8,688 nucleotides of DNA from Clostridiales bacterium (GCA_030154385.1 JASKJZ010000086.1:1-8688), one strand, 5' to 3'. Positions 1 through 7,275 are shown, numbered from the stretch's first letter. Notes: generated from the letters alone by a model not told the origin. Program-made: numbers and translations.

Positions 1-614
1 CCCTTTGCAAAGTCACTGTTGTGGGTCATTGTCCATAGAGAAGTACCGTCACCGTGGATTAAGACGGGTTTTCCAAGAAGCATACGCTGTATGACCTGAA
101 AGCTTCCACCTTTTCCGTGGATACCCACGGGTACCGAGCGCTCATCGTAGGTATGGCTTGGCCTTACAATGGTAATTGGAAATCCATTTTCCCGGGACTC
201 TTTCATTAGATACTCTTCACAAGCAATCTTATTACGTGAATATTCCCAGTAAGGGTTAGAAAGAGGTGTTCCTTCATTAATACGATAATCACTGAGAGGC
301 TTTTGATAGGCAGAGGCAGAGCTGATAAAGATAAATTGTTTCGTTTTTCCCTGGAACAGCCGGACATCGCGCGCAAGCTGTTCGGGTTGAAAGGCAATGA
401 AATCGGCAACTACATCAAACGAGAGATCTTTGATTTTTTCTGCGACAGCAGCCTCATTGGCGACATCCACAAAGAGTGTATGAATGGAATCAGGGAGTAT
501 GTCATTTCGATTTCCGCGATTGAGTAAGTAGATCTCATGGTCTGGATTCTCGGCGAGTTTCTTTGTAATGGCAGCACTGATGGTTCCCGTGCCGCCGATG
601 AATAATAGTTTCAT
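1..614 (-). CDS. Atypical SDR / NAD-dependent epimerase-dehydratase family protein (C-terminus beyond window)
   Basis: This is a partial gene: 204 complete residues are visible, and the frame is still open at the left edge. The protein starts MKLLFIGGTGTIS, a beta-strand plus glycine-rich Rossmann loop (GGTGTIS, residues 7-13) typical of the extended or atypical SDR superfamily. An LNRGN stretch follows at 31-35, where these enzymes usually set NAD(P) preference. The SDR active-site pattern is present: SSASAY at 98-103 and Tyr125-xxx-Lys129 (YSRNK). The start at 614 has an AAGGGAG Shine-Dalgarno at 621-627 with 6 nt spacing. It lies 14 nt after the alcohol dehydrogenase stop, so the two are almost certainly co-transcribed. 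No signal peptide is seen, so a cytosolic location is expected. The fold assignment is firm. The substrate is unknown: a sugar or nucleotide-sugar epimerase, dehydratase or reductase are all possible, and the missing C-terminal half carries most of the specificity determinants. Confidence 0.85.
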   Translation of the reverse strand, partial: MKLLFIGGTGTISAAITKKLAENPDHEIYLLNRGNRNDILPDSIHTLFVDVANEAAVAEKIKDLSFDVVADFIAFQPEQLARDVRLFQGKTKQFIFISSASAYQKPLSDYRINEGTPLSNPYWEYSRNKIACEEYLMKESRENGFPITIVRPSHTYDERSVPVGIHGKGGSFQVIQRMLLGKPVLIHGDGTSLWTMTHNSDFAK

Positions 615-628
615 AGAGGACTCCCTTC

Positions 629-1798
629 TTAACGATAGGATGCTTCATAAATCGCGATACAATCTGCGGCAGAAAGTGGAGCCGGATCGACCTCAAATAA
701 AGCAGCCATGGTTTCAAATGCGTTGTCGGCAAAAGAGGTTAGCTCTTCCTTTGCAATGCCATAATCAGACATACGAAGCGCATCTACGTGGCAGGCCTTT
801 TGCAGATCGACAAGTGCGGTTACAAAATCCATCGGCTTATCCGCATGTTTAAGTCCCATCGCCTTTGCCATAGCAATCATACGTTCGTCACAGGCATGTC
901 GATTTGCAAAAGTAGTGTAATAAGCCTCACTAATCATAATCAGTCCGGCACCATGCGGGAGATTTGGATGAAAAGCGCTCATAGCATGTTCAAGAGAATG
1001 TTCGGATATACAGCCAGAGGTGGATTCTACCATACCGGCTAACGTATTGGCAAGTGCCACGTTTTCTCTTGCTACCAGATTGGTGCCATCCGCTACGGCA
1101 TCGGCAAGATGCGTTGCTAATAGTTCGATTGCTTTTAGACTATAAAGGTCACTCATCGTATTTGCAGTCCGGTTTAAATATCCTTCCGTACTGTGAAAGA
1201 GTGCATCAAAGCCCTGGTAAGCTGTTAAATGGGGCGGTACAGTCGTCATAAGAGTGGGATCAATGACAGATAGAACAGGGAAGGTCTTTTCGTAGCCAAA
1301 TCCAATCTTTTCCTTCGTATCTTCCTTCGTAATAACCGTCCATGGATCTGCTTCCGTTCCAGTTCCAGCGGTCGTAGTAATTGCAACAATTGGAAGTGGA
1401 TCGTTTGCAACAGGAAGGGCTTTCCCGCTGCCGCCGCTGATATAATCCCAGTAATCCCCTTCGTTTGTTGCCATTACGGCGATGGATTTTGCAGAGTCGA
1501 TACTGCTGCCGCCGCCAAGTCCGATTACAAAATCACAGCCTTCGGCCTTTGCAAGGGCTGCTCCCTCCATGACATGGCTTTTTATGGGGTTTGGCAGTAT
1601 TTTATCAAAAACAGCGGACGAAATATTGGCGCGTGTAAGCTGCTCTAATAGAAGGTCGAGGTAGCCATTTTCTCGCATCGATTTTCCCGCTGAGATAACG
1701 ATTAAGGCTTTTTTTCCTGGGAGTGTTTGTTTATGAAGTTCATTTAACGCTCCGTTGCCAAATAAAAGCTTTGTTGGAATATAATAGTTAAAATTCAT
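629..1798 (-). CDS. Iron-containing (group III) alcohol dehydrogenase
   Basis: A full-length 389-residue NAD(P)-dependent alcohol dehydrogenase of the FucO/AdhB/YqhD-like iron family (usual length about 380-390). The N-terminal nucleotide-binding domain carries GGGSSIDSAK (95-104) and the TTTAGTGTEA phosphate-contact segment (141-150). The C-terminal all-helical domain carries the metal ligands Asp198 and His202 (DALFH), His267, and His282 (PHG). His271 corresponds to the extra conserved histidine of the family. I chose the start at 1798 (MNFNYYIP) because it has an AAAGGAG ribosome binding site at 1807-1813 with 8 nt spacing and gives the normal family N-terminus. The frame stays open 60 nt upstream, but that extension (MKGYNIIIS...) is AT-rich and includes the putative 5' leader. 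The gene is first of a pair with the SDR downstream. The substrate cannot be deduced. Reduction of a small aldehyde such as lactaldehyde, or of a sugar-derived carbonyl, would fit the catabolic context. Confidence 0.93.
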   Translation of the reverse strand: MNFNYYIPTKLLFGNGALNELHKQTLPGKKALIVISAGKSMRENGYLDLLLEQLTRANISSAVFDKILPNPIKSHVMEGAALAKAEGCDFVIGLGGGSSIDSAKSIAVMATNEGDYWDYISGGSGKALPVANDPLPIVAITTTAGTGTEADPWTVITKEDTKEKIGFGYEKTFPVLSVIDPTLMTTVPPHLTAYQGFDALFHSTEGYLNRTANTMSDLYSLKAIELLATHLADAVADGTNLVARENVALANTLAGMVESTSGCISEHSLEHAMSAFHPNLPHGAGLIMISEAYYTTFANRHACDERMIAMAKAMGLKHADKPMDFVTALVDLQKACHVDALRMSDYGIAKEELTSFADNAFETMAALFEVDPAPLSAADCIAIYEASYR

Positions 1799-1819
1799 GA
1801 TAAAGACTCCTTTCATAGG

Positions 1820-1832
1820 GTATATTTTATAC
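1820..1832. repeat. Short perfect inverted repeat in leader of alcohol dehydrogenase gene
   Basis: GTATA-TTT-TATAC, a 5-bp-arm dyad, sits between the putative -10 and the ribosome binding site of the alcohol dehydrogenase gene. If the promoter at 1844-1874 is real, it falls just inside the transcript. It could be a small operator half-site pair. Because it is made almost wholly of A/T in an AT-rich leader, it may also be chance. Confidence 0.3.
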
Positions 1833-1843
1833 GATATAATAAT

Positions 1844-1874
1844 GTTATAACCCTTCAAGTATGCTTTATGTCAA
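1844..1874 (-). promoter_or_regulatory. Putative sigma-A promoter for the alcohol dehydrogenase-SDR pair
   Basis: On the minus strand a perfect -35 hexamer TTGACA (1874-1869) is followed by TATAAC (1849-1844, 5 of 6 match to TATAAT). The spacer is 19 nt, longer than the optimal 17. A start near 1837 would leave a leader of about 38 nt before the ATG at 1798. The 203-bp gap between araC and this gene (1799-2001) is otherwise AT-rich, with runs of A on the plus strand around 1886-1910, and I see no further gene in it. The promoter implies that the ADH-SDR pair can be expressed apart from araC. Confidence 0.45.
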
Positions 1875-2001
1875 GAGTATTTATAAAAAAAATAAAAAAA
1901 ATGCCATCTTATTAGGAAAAAAGACGTATTACTGCAATGAAATGATATATTTTGTTGCACATGTTTGAATGTAATGGAATCAGATGCAAAAATAGGCATG
2001 C

Positions 2002-2847
2002 CTAGCGATCGTATAACAAGCGCTTAGAAAAAGCACTTCGGTATTGGCTGGGCGTGAGACCGGTATAATTTTTATAGGCACGTGAAAAATTGTGGCTATT
2101 TTGAAATCCGACCGATTCTGCAATTTCTTGAATGGAAGAGTTCGTGTCCGTTAGCATAAAATTGGCGGTCTCCATTTTATGCTGGATAATGAGGCGTTTT
2201 AGTGGAATGCCAACGAGTGTACCAATTAGGTGAGACAGATAGGTTTCATTATATCCAAAATGGTCTGCAATATCAGACACTTTAAGGTTTATGGAAAGAT
2301 TCGAATGAAGGTAGTCTATGATATCGGAATAAATCTGTTTTTGGGAAATTGACGTTTGCTGCATGGCTTCATAAGGTAACAATTGCCCATATAAAGCAGT
2401 TAAGACACTAGTTGCCATTGCATTCAATGTGATTTGGGGATATTTGTTTTTTACAAAATCCTGTAGCTGTTTCATTAAGACAACTATTTTTTCGGGATGG
2501 GAAAGTACACCGGTTTGCGGAATCGAAAAAAGAGCATCCTTTACCGCTTCATCGGGTGTACGATTTGGGAGTGCTGGCACCGAAAAGTGTAGCCAGTAAA
2601 AGGAAGAATATGCTTCCCGAAAGCCCTGACGCAAGGAATTGGACGGTTCTAATAAAAGATAATGTCCACTTTCTACCGTAAAATCCTGTTTGTTATAGGT
2701 TAGAAAGAGTGTTCCTTCTGTTACAACAAAGAGCTCATAATCAGTCAGTGCTAAGATCGCATGCTTCCAATTTGGAGCAGAAGCTTTAAATTTTCCGGTC
2801 AGTTCATAGAATAATAGTTGATTGGTAGGAAAGGATAATATTTTCAT
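2002..2847 (-). CDS. AraC-family transcriptional regulator
   Basis: A 281-residue protein with the standard two-part AraC/XylS layout. Residues about 15-90 form a cupin-like ligand-binding domain (beta-rich, with a GHYLLLEPSN segment at 61-70). Residues about 172-272 form the DNA-binding domain with two helix-turn-helix units: VSDIADHFGYNETYLSHLI (190-208) and the second at about 237-258. The AraC signature follows as GFQNSHNFSRAYKNYTGLTP (247-266) and SQYR. Length is typical for sugar-responsive members. The start at 2847 has an AAGGAAG ribosome binding site at 2855-2861 with 7 nt spacing. The gene is divergent from the GH127 glycosidase and sits upstream of the ADH-SDR pair, so it probably regulates one or both, with an arabinose- or uronate-related sugar as the likely effector. 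That ligand is an inference; no residue here identifies it. Confidence 0.95.
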   Translation of the reverse strand: MKILSFPTNQLLFYELTGKFKASAPNWKHAILALTDYELFVVTEGTLFLTYNKQDFTVESGHYLLLEPSNSLRQGFREAYSSFYWLHFSVPALPNRTPDEAVKDALFSIPQTGVLSHPEKIVVLMKQLQDFVKNKYPQITLNAMATSVLTALYGQLLPYEAMQQTSISQKQIYSDIIDYLHSNLSINLKVSDIADHFGYNETYLSHLIGTLVGIPLKRLIIQHKMETANFMLTDTNSSIQEIAESVGFQNSHNFSRAYKNYTGLTPSQYRSAFSKRLLYDR

Positions 2848-2878
2848 GACGGTTCTTCCTTTTTTTAACGTTAGGATA

Positions 2879-2907
2879 ACTATAACGCAAAAACCTTGTG
2901 AAGTAAA
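2879..2907 (-). promoter_or_regulatory. Putative promoter of the AraC-family regulator gene
   Basis: Read on the minus strand: -35 TTTACT (2907-2902), a 17-nt spacer, and -10 TATAGT (2884-2879, 5 of 6 match). The predicted start is near 2872, giving a leader of about 25 nt containing the AAGGAAG ribosome binding site. The -35 element is weak (4 of 6), so activation or modest basal expression is plausible. Confidence 0.5.
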
Positions 2908-2918
2908 GGAATGGGAAA

Positions 2919-2938
2919 ATGATACTTTTTCAAATCAT
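2919..2938. repeat. Dyad between the divergent promoters (possible operator)
   Basis: ATGAT (2919-2923) and ATCAT (2934-2938) form an inverted repeat with a 10-bp spacer, placing the arm centres 15 bp apart. It lies between the two divergent promoters, just upstream of the GH127 -35. AraC proteins usually bind direct repeats, so this may belong to another regulator or be chance. Confidence 0.25.
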
Positions 2939-2944
2939 GCGATA

Positions 2945-2973
2945 TTTACGTCCTTACAAAAAACTGCTATAGT
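2945..2973 (+). promoter_or_regulatory. Putative extended -10 promoter of the GH127 gene
   Basis: -35 TTTACG (2945-2950), 17-nt spacer, -10 TATAGT (2968-2973), and a TG at 2965-2966 that forms an extended -10 (TGCTATAGT). Predicted start is near 2980, giving a leader of about 30 nt with GGAGGAAGG starting at 2993. The weak -35 is the usual design for an activator-dependent sugar promoter, which fits the divergent AraC gene. Confidence 0.6.
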
Positions 2974-2979
2974 TTGTAA
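2954..2979. repeat. Inverted repeat spanning the GH127 -10 element
   Basis: TTACAAA (2954-2960) and TTTGTAA (2973-2979) are perfect 7-bp arms separated by 12 bp. The right arm overlaps the last base of the -10 hexamer and runs to the predicted transcription start. A protein bound here would block or remodel the promoter, so it is a candidate operator. It has no U-tract and is not a terminator. Confidence 0.4.
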
Positions 2980-3009
2980 AAATAAGTTTTTTGGAGGAAG
3001 GAAGAAAAT

Positions 3010-5067
3010 ATGATGAGGAAAACAATGCAAGATGAGACAGCAAGTAAGCCGATTACACTTAGCCGGATTGAGGTCAACGATCGTTTTTGGAAACGGAAAA
3101 TGGAGCTAGTACGAACAGAAGTGATTCCTTACCAGTGGGCAGCGCTAAATGATGCGATACCAGAGGCTTCTCCTAGTTTTTGTATGCGTAATTTTAAGCT
3201 GGCGGGAAAGATGAATCAGGAGAAGAAGGAAAAGGGCACCTCTTACGAAGCACCAAGGTATACCTTTCGTGGATTTGAAGTCTTGCCGGAAGATCCAGAG
3301 CATCCAGAGGATAAGTTCTATGGTTTTGTGTTTCAAGATAGTGATTTTTCGAAATGGATTGAAGCAGTGGCCTATAGCTTAATGAACCACGCCGATCCAG
3401 AGCTTGAGAGAATCGCAGACGGAGCCATTGATATTGTATGCGCGGCACAGCAGGAAAATGGCTATCTGGATACCTACTATATAATCAATGGGATGGATGG
3501 TATTTTTACCAATTTAAAGGATCATCATGAACTTTATTGCTTTGGACATTTAACAGAGGGAGCCGTTGCCTATTATCAGGCCACGGGTAAGGATAAACTA
3601 TTAAATGCAGCAATTCGATTTGCGGATTTCATTGCGGCATATTTTGGAGAAGAAGAGGAAAAATGCAAGGGTTATCCGGGGCATGAGATTGCAGAGATGG
3701 CACTCATTCGCCTGTTTGAAGTCACAGGGGATGAAAAATATGTAAGACTGGCACGGTATTTTCTACTTCAAAGGGGAACCAAACCGTATTATTTTGATCA
3801 AGAAAATTCCGATAAAAGAAGTGCCGAGAAGAGAAGAGCTGGGAAGGAGGAGCTTCGTTATACCTATTATCAGTCACATCTTCCGATAAAGGAGCAAGAG
3901 GAGGCTGTGGGGCATGCAGTGCGAGCTGTCTATTTGTATTCTGGAATGGCCGATGTGGCACGTCTTACAAAGGATGAAGCATTATGGGAGACGTGTGAGA
4001 CTCTTTGGGAAGACATCGTACAAAAGAAACTGTACGTGACGGGCGGAATTGGAAGTACGCATATTGGAGAGGCATTTTCCTATGCTTATGATCTTCCAAA
4101 TGATACCGCATATGCAGAAACCTGTGCTTCCATCGGACTTGTATTTTTTGCCAGGAGAATGCTGCAGATTCATCCGCATGCAAAATATGCAAATGTGATG
4201 GAGAAGGCATTATATAATGGTATTTTAAGTGGGATGGCATTAGATGGAAAAAGCTTTTTTTATGTCAATCCATTAGAAGTAAATCCCGTTGCCTGCCATA
4301 AGGATGAGCGAAAGCAGCATGTGAAGACAGTACGGCAAAAATGGTTTGGCTGTGCTTGCTGTCCGCCTAATCTGGCAAGGCTCATTAGCTCAATTGGAAG
4401 CTATGCATTTACTGAAACAGAGGATACCATTTTTGTCCATCTTTATTTGGGAAGCCGCATAGAAAAACAGATGGGAGATAAAACGGTGAGCCTGCAAGTT
4501 AATTCTCAATTACCTGTAAGTGGAGAGGCTTCGATACAGGTAAAGGCAAAAGGCAGTGACTTGAAGGTTGCAATCCGTATTCCCGATTGGTGTGACGATT
4601 ATCAGATTGAACCGATAGAAGGCTTGCAGATCGAGTGCATCGATGGTTATCTATATCTGCAAAAGAAGTGGGAAGAGGAGGAGACGATACAAATCCATTT
4701 TGCCATGCAGGCGCAATTTATCGTTTCTAGAAATGAAGTGCGGCAAAATATCGGAAAGACTGCACTCACAAGAGGTCCCTTGGTATACTGTCTTGAGGGA
4801 GTCGATAACGGAGCCGATTTACATTTACTAGGTGTTGATCCAAAATCGGAGCCTTTGATGATAGCGGCCAATATCCAGGGAGAAGAAATACAAATGATTC
4901 AAGTGGAGGGAACACGCTTGTTAAAAGACAGCGAAGCAGGTCTTTATCAGGTCATAAAAGAACAACCCTCACAAGCAGTTACCCTCCACTATGTTCCTTA
5001 TTATGTATGGGCAAACCGTGGTGAAAATGAAATGCAGGTCTGGACACCAATTACCAAGCTACCATAA
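3010..5067 (+). CDS. GH127 family beta-L-arabinofuranosidase-type glycoside hydrolase
   Basis: A 685-residue protein of the former DUF1680 family, slightly longer than the roughly 660 residues of Bifidobacterium HypBA1. The N-terminal (alpha/alpha)6-barrel domain (about 15-460) holds the catalytic site. GEAF supplies Glu354 (acid/base equivalent), AETCAS supplies Glu370 and Cys372, and GCACCPPN supplies Cys450 (nucleophile equivalent) and Cys451. The spacing matches HypBA1 Glu322, Glu338, Cys340, Cys417 and Cys418 to within one residue. Beta-rich domains follow to the C-terminus. There is no signal peptide, so it should act in the cytosol on imported oligosaccharides, releasing L-arabinofuranose. 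A charged stretch at about 262-285 looks like a surface insertion. The start at 3010 is preceded by GGAGGAAGG from 2993; the neighbouring ATG at 3013 is equally possible. It is divergent from araC and convergent with the dioxygenase gene. Exact linkage specificity within GH127 is not provable from sequence. Confidence 0.92.
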   Translation: MMRKTMQDETASKPITLSRIEVNDRFWKRKMELVRTEVIPYQWAALNDAIPEASPSFCMRNFKLAGKMNQEKKEKGTSYEAPRYTFRGFEVLPEDPEHPEDKFYGFVFQDSDFSKWIEAVAYSLMNHADPELERIADGAIDIVCAAQQENGYLDTYYIINGMDGIFTNLKDHHELYCFGHLTEGAVAYYQATGKDKLLNAAIRFADFIAAYFGEEEEKCKGYPGHEIAEMALIRLFEVTGDEKYVRLARYFLLQRGTKPYYFDQENSDKRSAEKRRAGKEELRYTYYQSHLPIKEQEEAVGHAVRAVYLYSGMADVARLTKDEALWETCETLWEDIVQKKLYVTGGIGSTHIGEAFSYAYDLPNDTAYAETCASIGLVFFARRMLQIHPHAKYANVMEKALYNGILSGMALDGKSFFYVNPLEVNPVACHKDERKQHVKTVRQKWFGCACCPPNLARLISSIGSYAFTETEDTIFVHLYLGSRIEKQMGDKTVSLQVNSQLPVSGEASIQVKAKGSDLKVAIRIPDWCDDYQIEPIEGLQIECIDGYLYLQKKWEEEETIQIHFAMQAQFIVSRNEVRQNIGKTALTRGPLVYCLEGVDNGADLHLLGVDPKSEPLMIAANIQGEEIQMIQVEGTRLLKDSEAGLYQVIKEQPSQAVTLHYVPYYVWANRGENEMQVWTPITKLP

Positions 5068-5853
5068 AAAGGCAAGAGAGCGTTTTCCTGCGATGTAATC
5101 ATCAAAAATCACTTCAGCATTATCATTTGCAAAACCAGCACAGACATGGAGCGGAAGCAGATGCTCGACTCTAGGATGACAATAGGAGGCATAGGGAGCC
5201 TTGTTCCAGTGAAGGAGTGCCTGTTCACGTTCGGTTTCTGAGTAAGAGGAGGCGCAGGCCTCCTTTAACCATTCCTGGAAGGCATCGTTTTTGTCGTCTT
5301 GTTCCTCTTGCATCGTAAAAGAGGAAAGGTTATGAAAGGAAAAACCAGAGCCAATCAGTAAAATGTTTTCCTGCAAAAGGGGGCGAAGAGCCTTTCCGAG
5401 TGCAAGATGAGCCGCAGAGTCTAGGTTATGCAATAAGGAAATCTGGAAACAAGGAATATCAGCCTCTGGATACATCAGCATCAGGGGGATGAACAATCCA
5501 TGGTCAAAGCCTCTGCCAGAATCACTGGCGTTTGGAATCCCAGCCTCTGCTAAAATAGAAGAGACCTTTTTTGCCAAAGAGGGATCACCCTTTGCAAGAT
5601 AGCGAACTTCATAGGTTTCTTTTGGGAAGCCATAATAATCATAATACATAGCAGGGGTTTCGCCACTTTGTACCGTGACAACATCCTCTTCCCAATGGGC
5701 GCTGATTACAATAATTGCCTCAGGACGACGAAGACGACGCGGCAGCTGTTTCATAAAAGTGATCATTTTCTCATGAGAAGGATCATGAAGGAGCGGAAGA
5801 GGACCTCCTCCATGGGAAATATAAATAGCCTGTGCTTGTTTGTGCTCTGACAT
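5059..5853 (-). CDS. Extradiol ring-cleavage dioxygenase, LigB/DODA (4,5-DOPA dioxygenase-like) family
   Basis: A 264-residue protein of the class III extradiol dioxygenase superfamily, DODA/YgiD branch, at the usual length. Family landmarks in order: SHGGGP (13-18, His14), SAHWE (51-55, His53), GRGFDHGLFIPL (113-124, His118), GSGFSFHNL (168-176, His174), and HPRVEHLLPLHV (226-237, His231 and His236). His14, His53 and His231 are the expected metal ligands by comparison with YgiD; His174 is in the position of the catalytic histidine. Known members open catechols such as DOPA using O2 and a divalent metal; many bacterial members have no proven substrate. The start at 5853 has an excellent AGGAGG at 5860-5865 with 6 nt spacing. 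It begins 27 nt after the uxaC stop, so it is probably the last gene of that operon. It overlaps the convergent GH127 gene by 9 bp. Family assignment is strong; the reaction in this organism is unknown. Confidence 0.9.
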   Translation of the reverse strand: MSEHKQAQAIYISHGGGPLPLLHDPSHEKMITFMKQLPRRLRRPEAIIVISAHWEEDVVTVQSGETPAMYYDYYGFPKETYEVRYLAKGDPSLAKKVSSILAEAGIPNASDSGRGFDHGLFIPLMLMYPEADIPCFQISLLHNLDSAAHLALGKALRPLLQENILLIGSGFSFHNLSSFTMQEEQDDKNDAFQEWLKEACASSYSETEREQALLHWNKAPYASYCHPRVEHLLPLHVCAGFANDNAEVIFDDYIAGKRSLAFLW

Positions 5854-5880
5854 ACGACACCTCCTGGGGGTTTTTGCTTA

Positions 5881-7275
5881 TTATAGCATATAGTCGACGG
5901 CATTGGTATAGCAAATGCTTTCTACCATTTTTCCAAGGAACGCCATGTCGCTAGGATATTCTCCGTTTTCAACCCATGTACCAATTTTATTGCAGAGAAT
6001 GCGGCGGAAATATTCATGTCTGGAATAGGAGAGGAAGCTGCGAGAATCCGTCAGCATACCAATAAAGGTAGATAATAGGCCGCTGTTTGCCAGAACTTCC
6101 ATTTGATGCTCCATTCCACGCTTATGGTCGCAGAGCCACCAGGCACTTCCAAGCTGAACCTTTCCTTTTATTGAAAGGGAATTGCCCTGGAAGTTGCCTG
6201 CCATGGAGGCGAGCATATCGGCATCCTTTGGATTTAAGTAATAAAGGATGGTCTTTGGCAGTGCATCGTCTTGATCCATGGCATTCAAAAGTCCAGACAG
6301 CTGTGGGGCATAGGTAAAATCATTTTGACTGTCAAACCCCGTATCCGCTCCTAGTGCTTTATACATGCGGCTTGCATTGTTTCTAAGTGCCCCGATATGA
6401 AGCTGCATGACGATATTATGCTTAGCATATTCCTTACCCTGCTCTTGTAAAACAAAGCTTTTAAAAAGAGCGCATTCCAAAGCCGTGGGAAGGTCACCAT
6501 TCAGACGCTTTTGAAAGACTTCATTTGCCTTTTCATAAGAAGTTGGAACATAAAAGGTATCCTCCAGACTATGATCACTGATACGACAGCCCGCTTCGAT
6601 AAAATAAGCCAGTCGTTCCTTTAAGGCCGTTAACAAATCGTCTATACAGGCAAGAGGGCGATTGCTTAGCTTGGAAAGATAAGATAAATAATCCTCTTTT
6701 TCGATGCGCAGGGCACGCTCCAGACGAAAGGTCGGGAGTACTAAAATCGCAAACCCTTCTTCCTTTAATTTTTTATGATAAAAAAGATCATCGGCTGGAT
6801 CGTCGGTGGTGCATAGGATCTTGACATTTTGCCGCAACAAAAGATTTTGCACTGAGTAAGCGGGGGTTCGAAGCTTCTCATTGCATAGCGCCCATATTTT
6901 GGGCGCTGTTTCTTTGCTTAGAGTCTCATCAATGTCAAAATAACGTTTCAGCTCCAGATGTGTCCAGTGATAAAGGGGATTTCCTATCGCATGTTGTATA
7001 GTATCTGCCCAGGCAAGGAATGCTTCGTAAGGGTCACTTTGGCTACCAGTGATCAAATCCTCTGGTACGCCAAAAGCACGCATGGCTCTCCATTTGTAGT
7101 GATCACCTCGAAGCCATACATCGGTCAGGGTTTCATAGCATTTATTTTCATAAATTTCTTTTGGACTTAAATGATTATGGAAGTCAAAGATTGGCATGGA
7201 AGCGGCATGCTCGTGATAAAGCTTCTTTGCGGTATGATTGGTCAATAAAAAGTCATCATGAATGAATGGCTGCAT
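5881..7275 (-). CDS. uxaC: Glucuronate isomerase (uronate isomerase, EC 5.3.1.12)
   Basis: A full-length 464-residue cytosolic enzyme (family about 465-470) of the amidohydrolase superfamily. It interconverts D-glucuronate and D-fructuronate, and D-galacturonate and D-tagaturonate, the first step of the isomerase pathway for hexuronates. Recognisable segments are FDFHNHLSP (30-38, metal-site His33 and His35), the TDDPADDL block (157-164), QLHIGALRNN (291-300, His293), and MLTDSRSFLSYSRHEYFRR (407-425), which contains a conserved Asp410-Ser-Arg. The start at 7275 has AGGAAGGA at 7283-7290 with 7 nt spacing. The first 20 nt lie inside the 3' end of the upstream dehydrogenase gene, suggesting translational coupling. 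Its downstream neighbour, 27 nt away, is the extradiol dioxygenase. Assignment is secure. Confidence 0.97.
   Translation of the reverse strand: MQPFIHDDFLLTNHTAKKLYHEHAASMPIFDFHNHLSPKEIYENKCYETLTDVWLRGDHYKWRAMRAFGVPEDLITGSQSDPYEAFLAWADTIQHAIGNPLYHWTHLELKRYFDIDETLSKETAPKIWALCNEKLRTPAYSVQNLLLRQNVKILCTTDDPADDLFYHKKLKEEGFAILVLPTFRLERALRIEKEDYLSYLSKLSNRPLACIDDLLTALKERLAYFIEAGCRISDHSLEDTFYVPTSYEKANEVFQKRLNGDLPTALECALFKSFVLQEQGKEYAKHNIVMQLHIGALRNNASRMYKALGADTGFDSQNDFTYAPQLSGLLNAMDQDDALPKTILYYLNPKDADMLASMAGNFQGNSLSIKGKVQLGSAWWLCDHKRGMEHQMEVLANSGLLSTFIGMLTDSRSFLSYSRHEYFRRILCNKIGTWVENGEYPSDMAFLGKMVESICYTNAVDYML

Noticed and set aside
568..852. Open frames on the plus strand opposite the SDR and alcohol dehydrogenase genes (also 303-527 and 788-1251)
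   Set aside because: They are antisense to well-supported protein families, have no recognisable protein pattern, and lack convincing ribosome binding sites.
1799..1858. 20-residue upstream extension of the alcohol dehydrogenase frame
   Set aside because: The 1798 start has the better-placed AAAGGAG site and the family-like N-terminus. The extension covers the likely promoter -10 and leader.
1886..1910. A-rich run on the plus strand (T-rich on minus) downstream of araC as a terminator
   Set aside because: No stable GC-containing hairpin precedes the T-run on the minus strand, so an intrinsic terminator cannot be supported.
2822..3013. Small plus-strand open frame of 63 codons across the divergent intergenic region
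   Set aside because: It starts within the araC coding sequence, covers both promoter candidates, and has AT-rich, non-family sequence. It is probably just an open stretch.
5066..5091. Possible minus-strand terminator: a GCAGGA/TCTTGC stem followed by TTTTT at the end of the dioxygenase gene
   Set aside because: The stem is only 6 bp with a G-U pair and an 8-nt loop, and it lies entirely within coding sequence with its T-run ahead of the stop codon. It is too weak to call.
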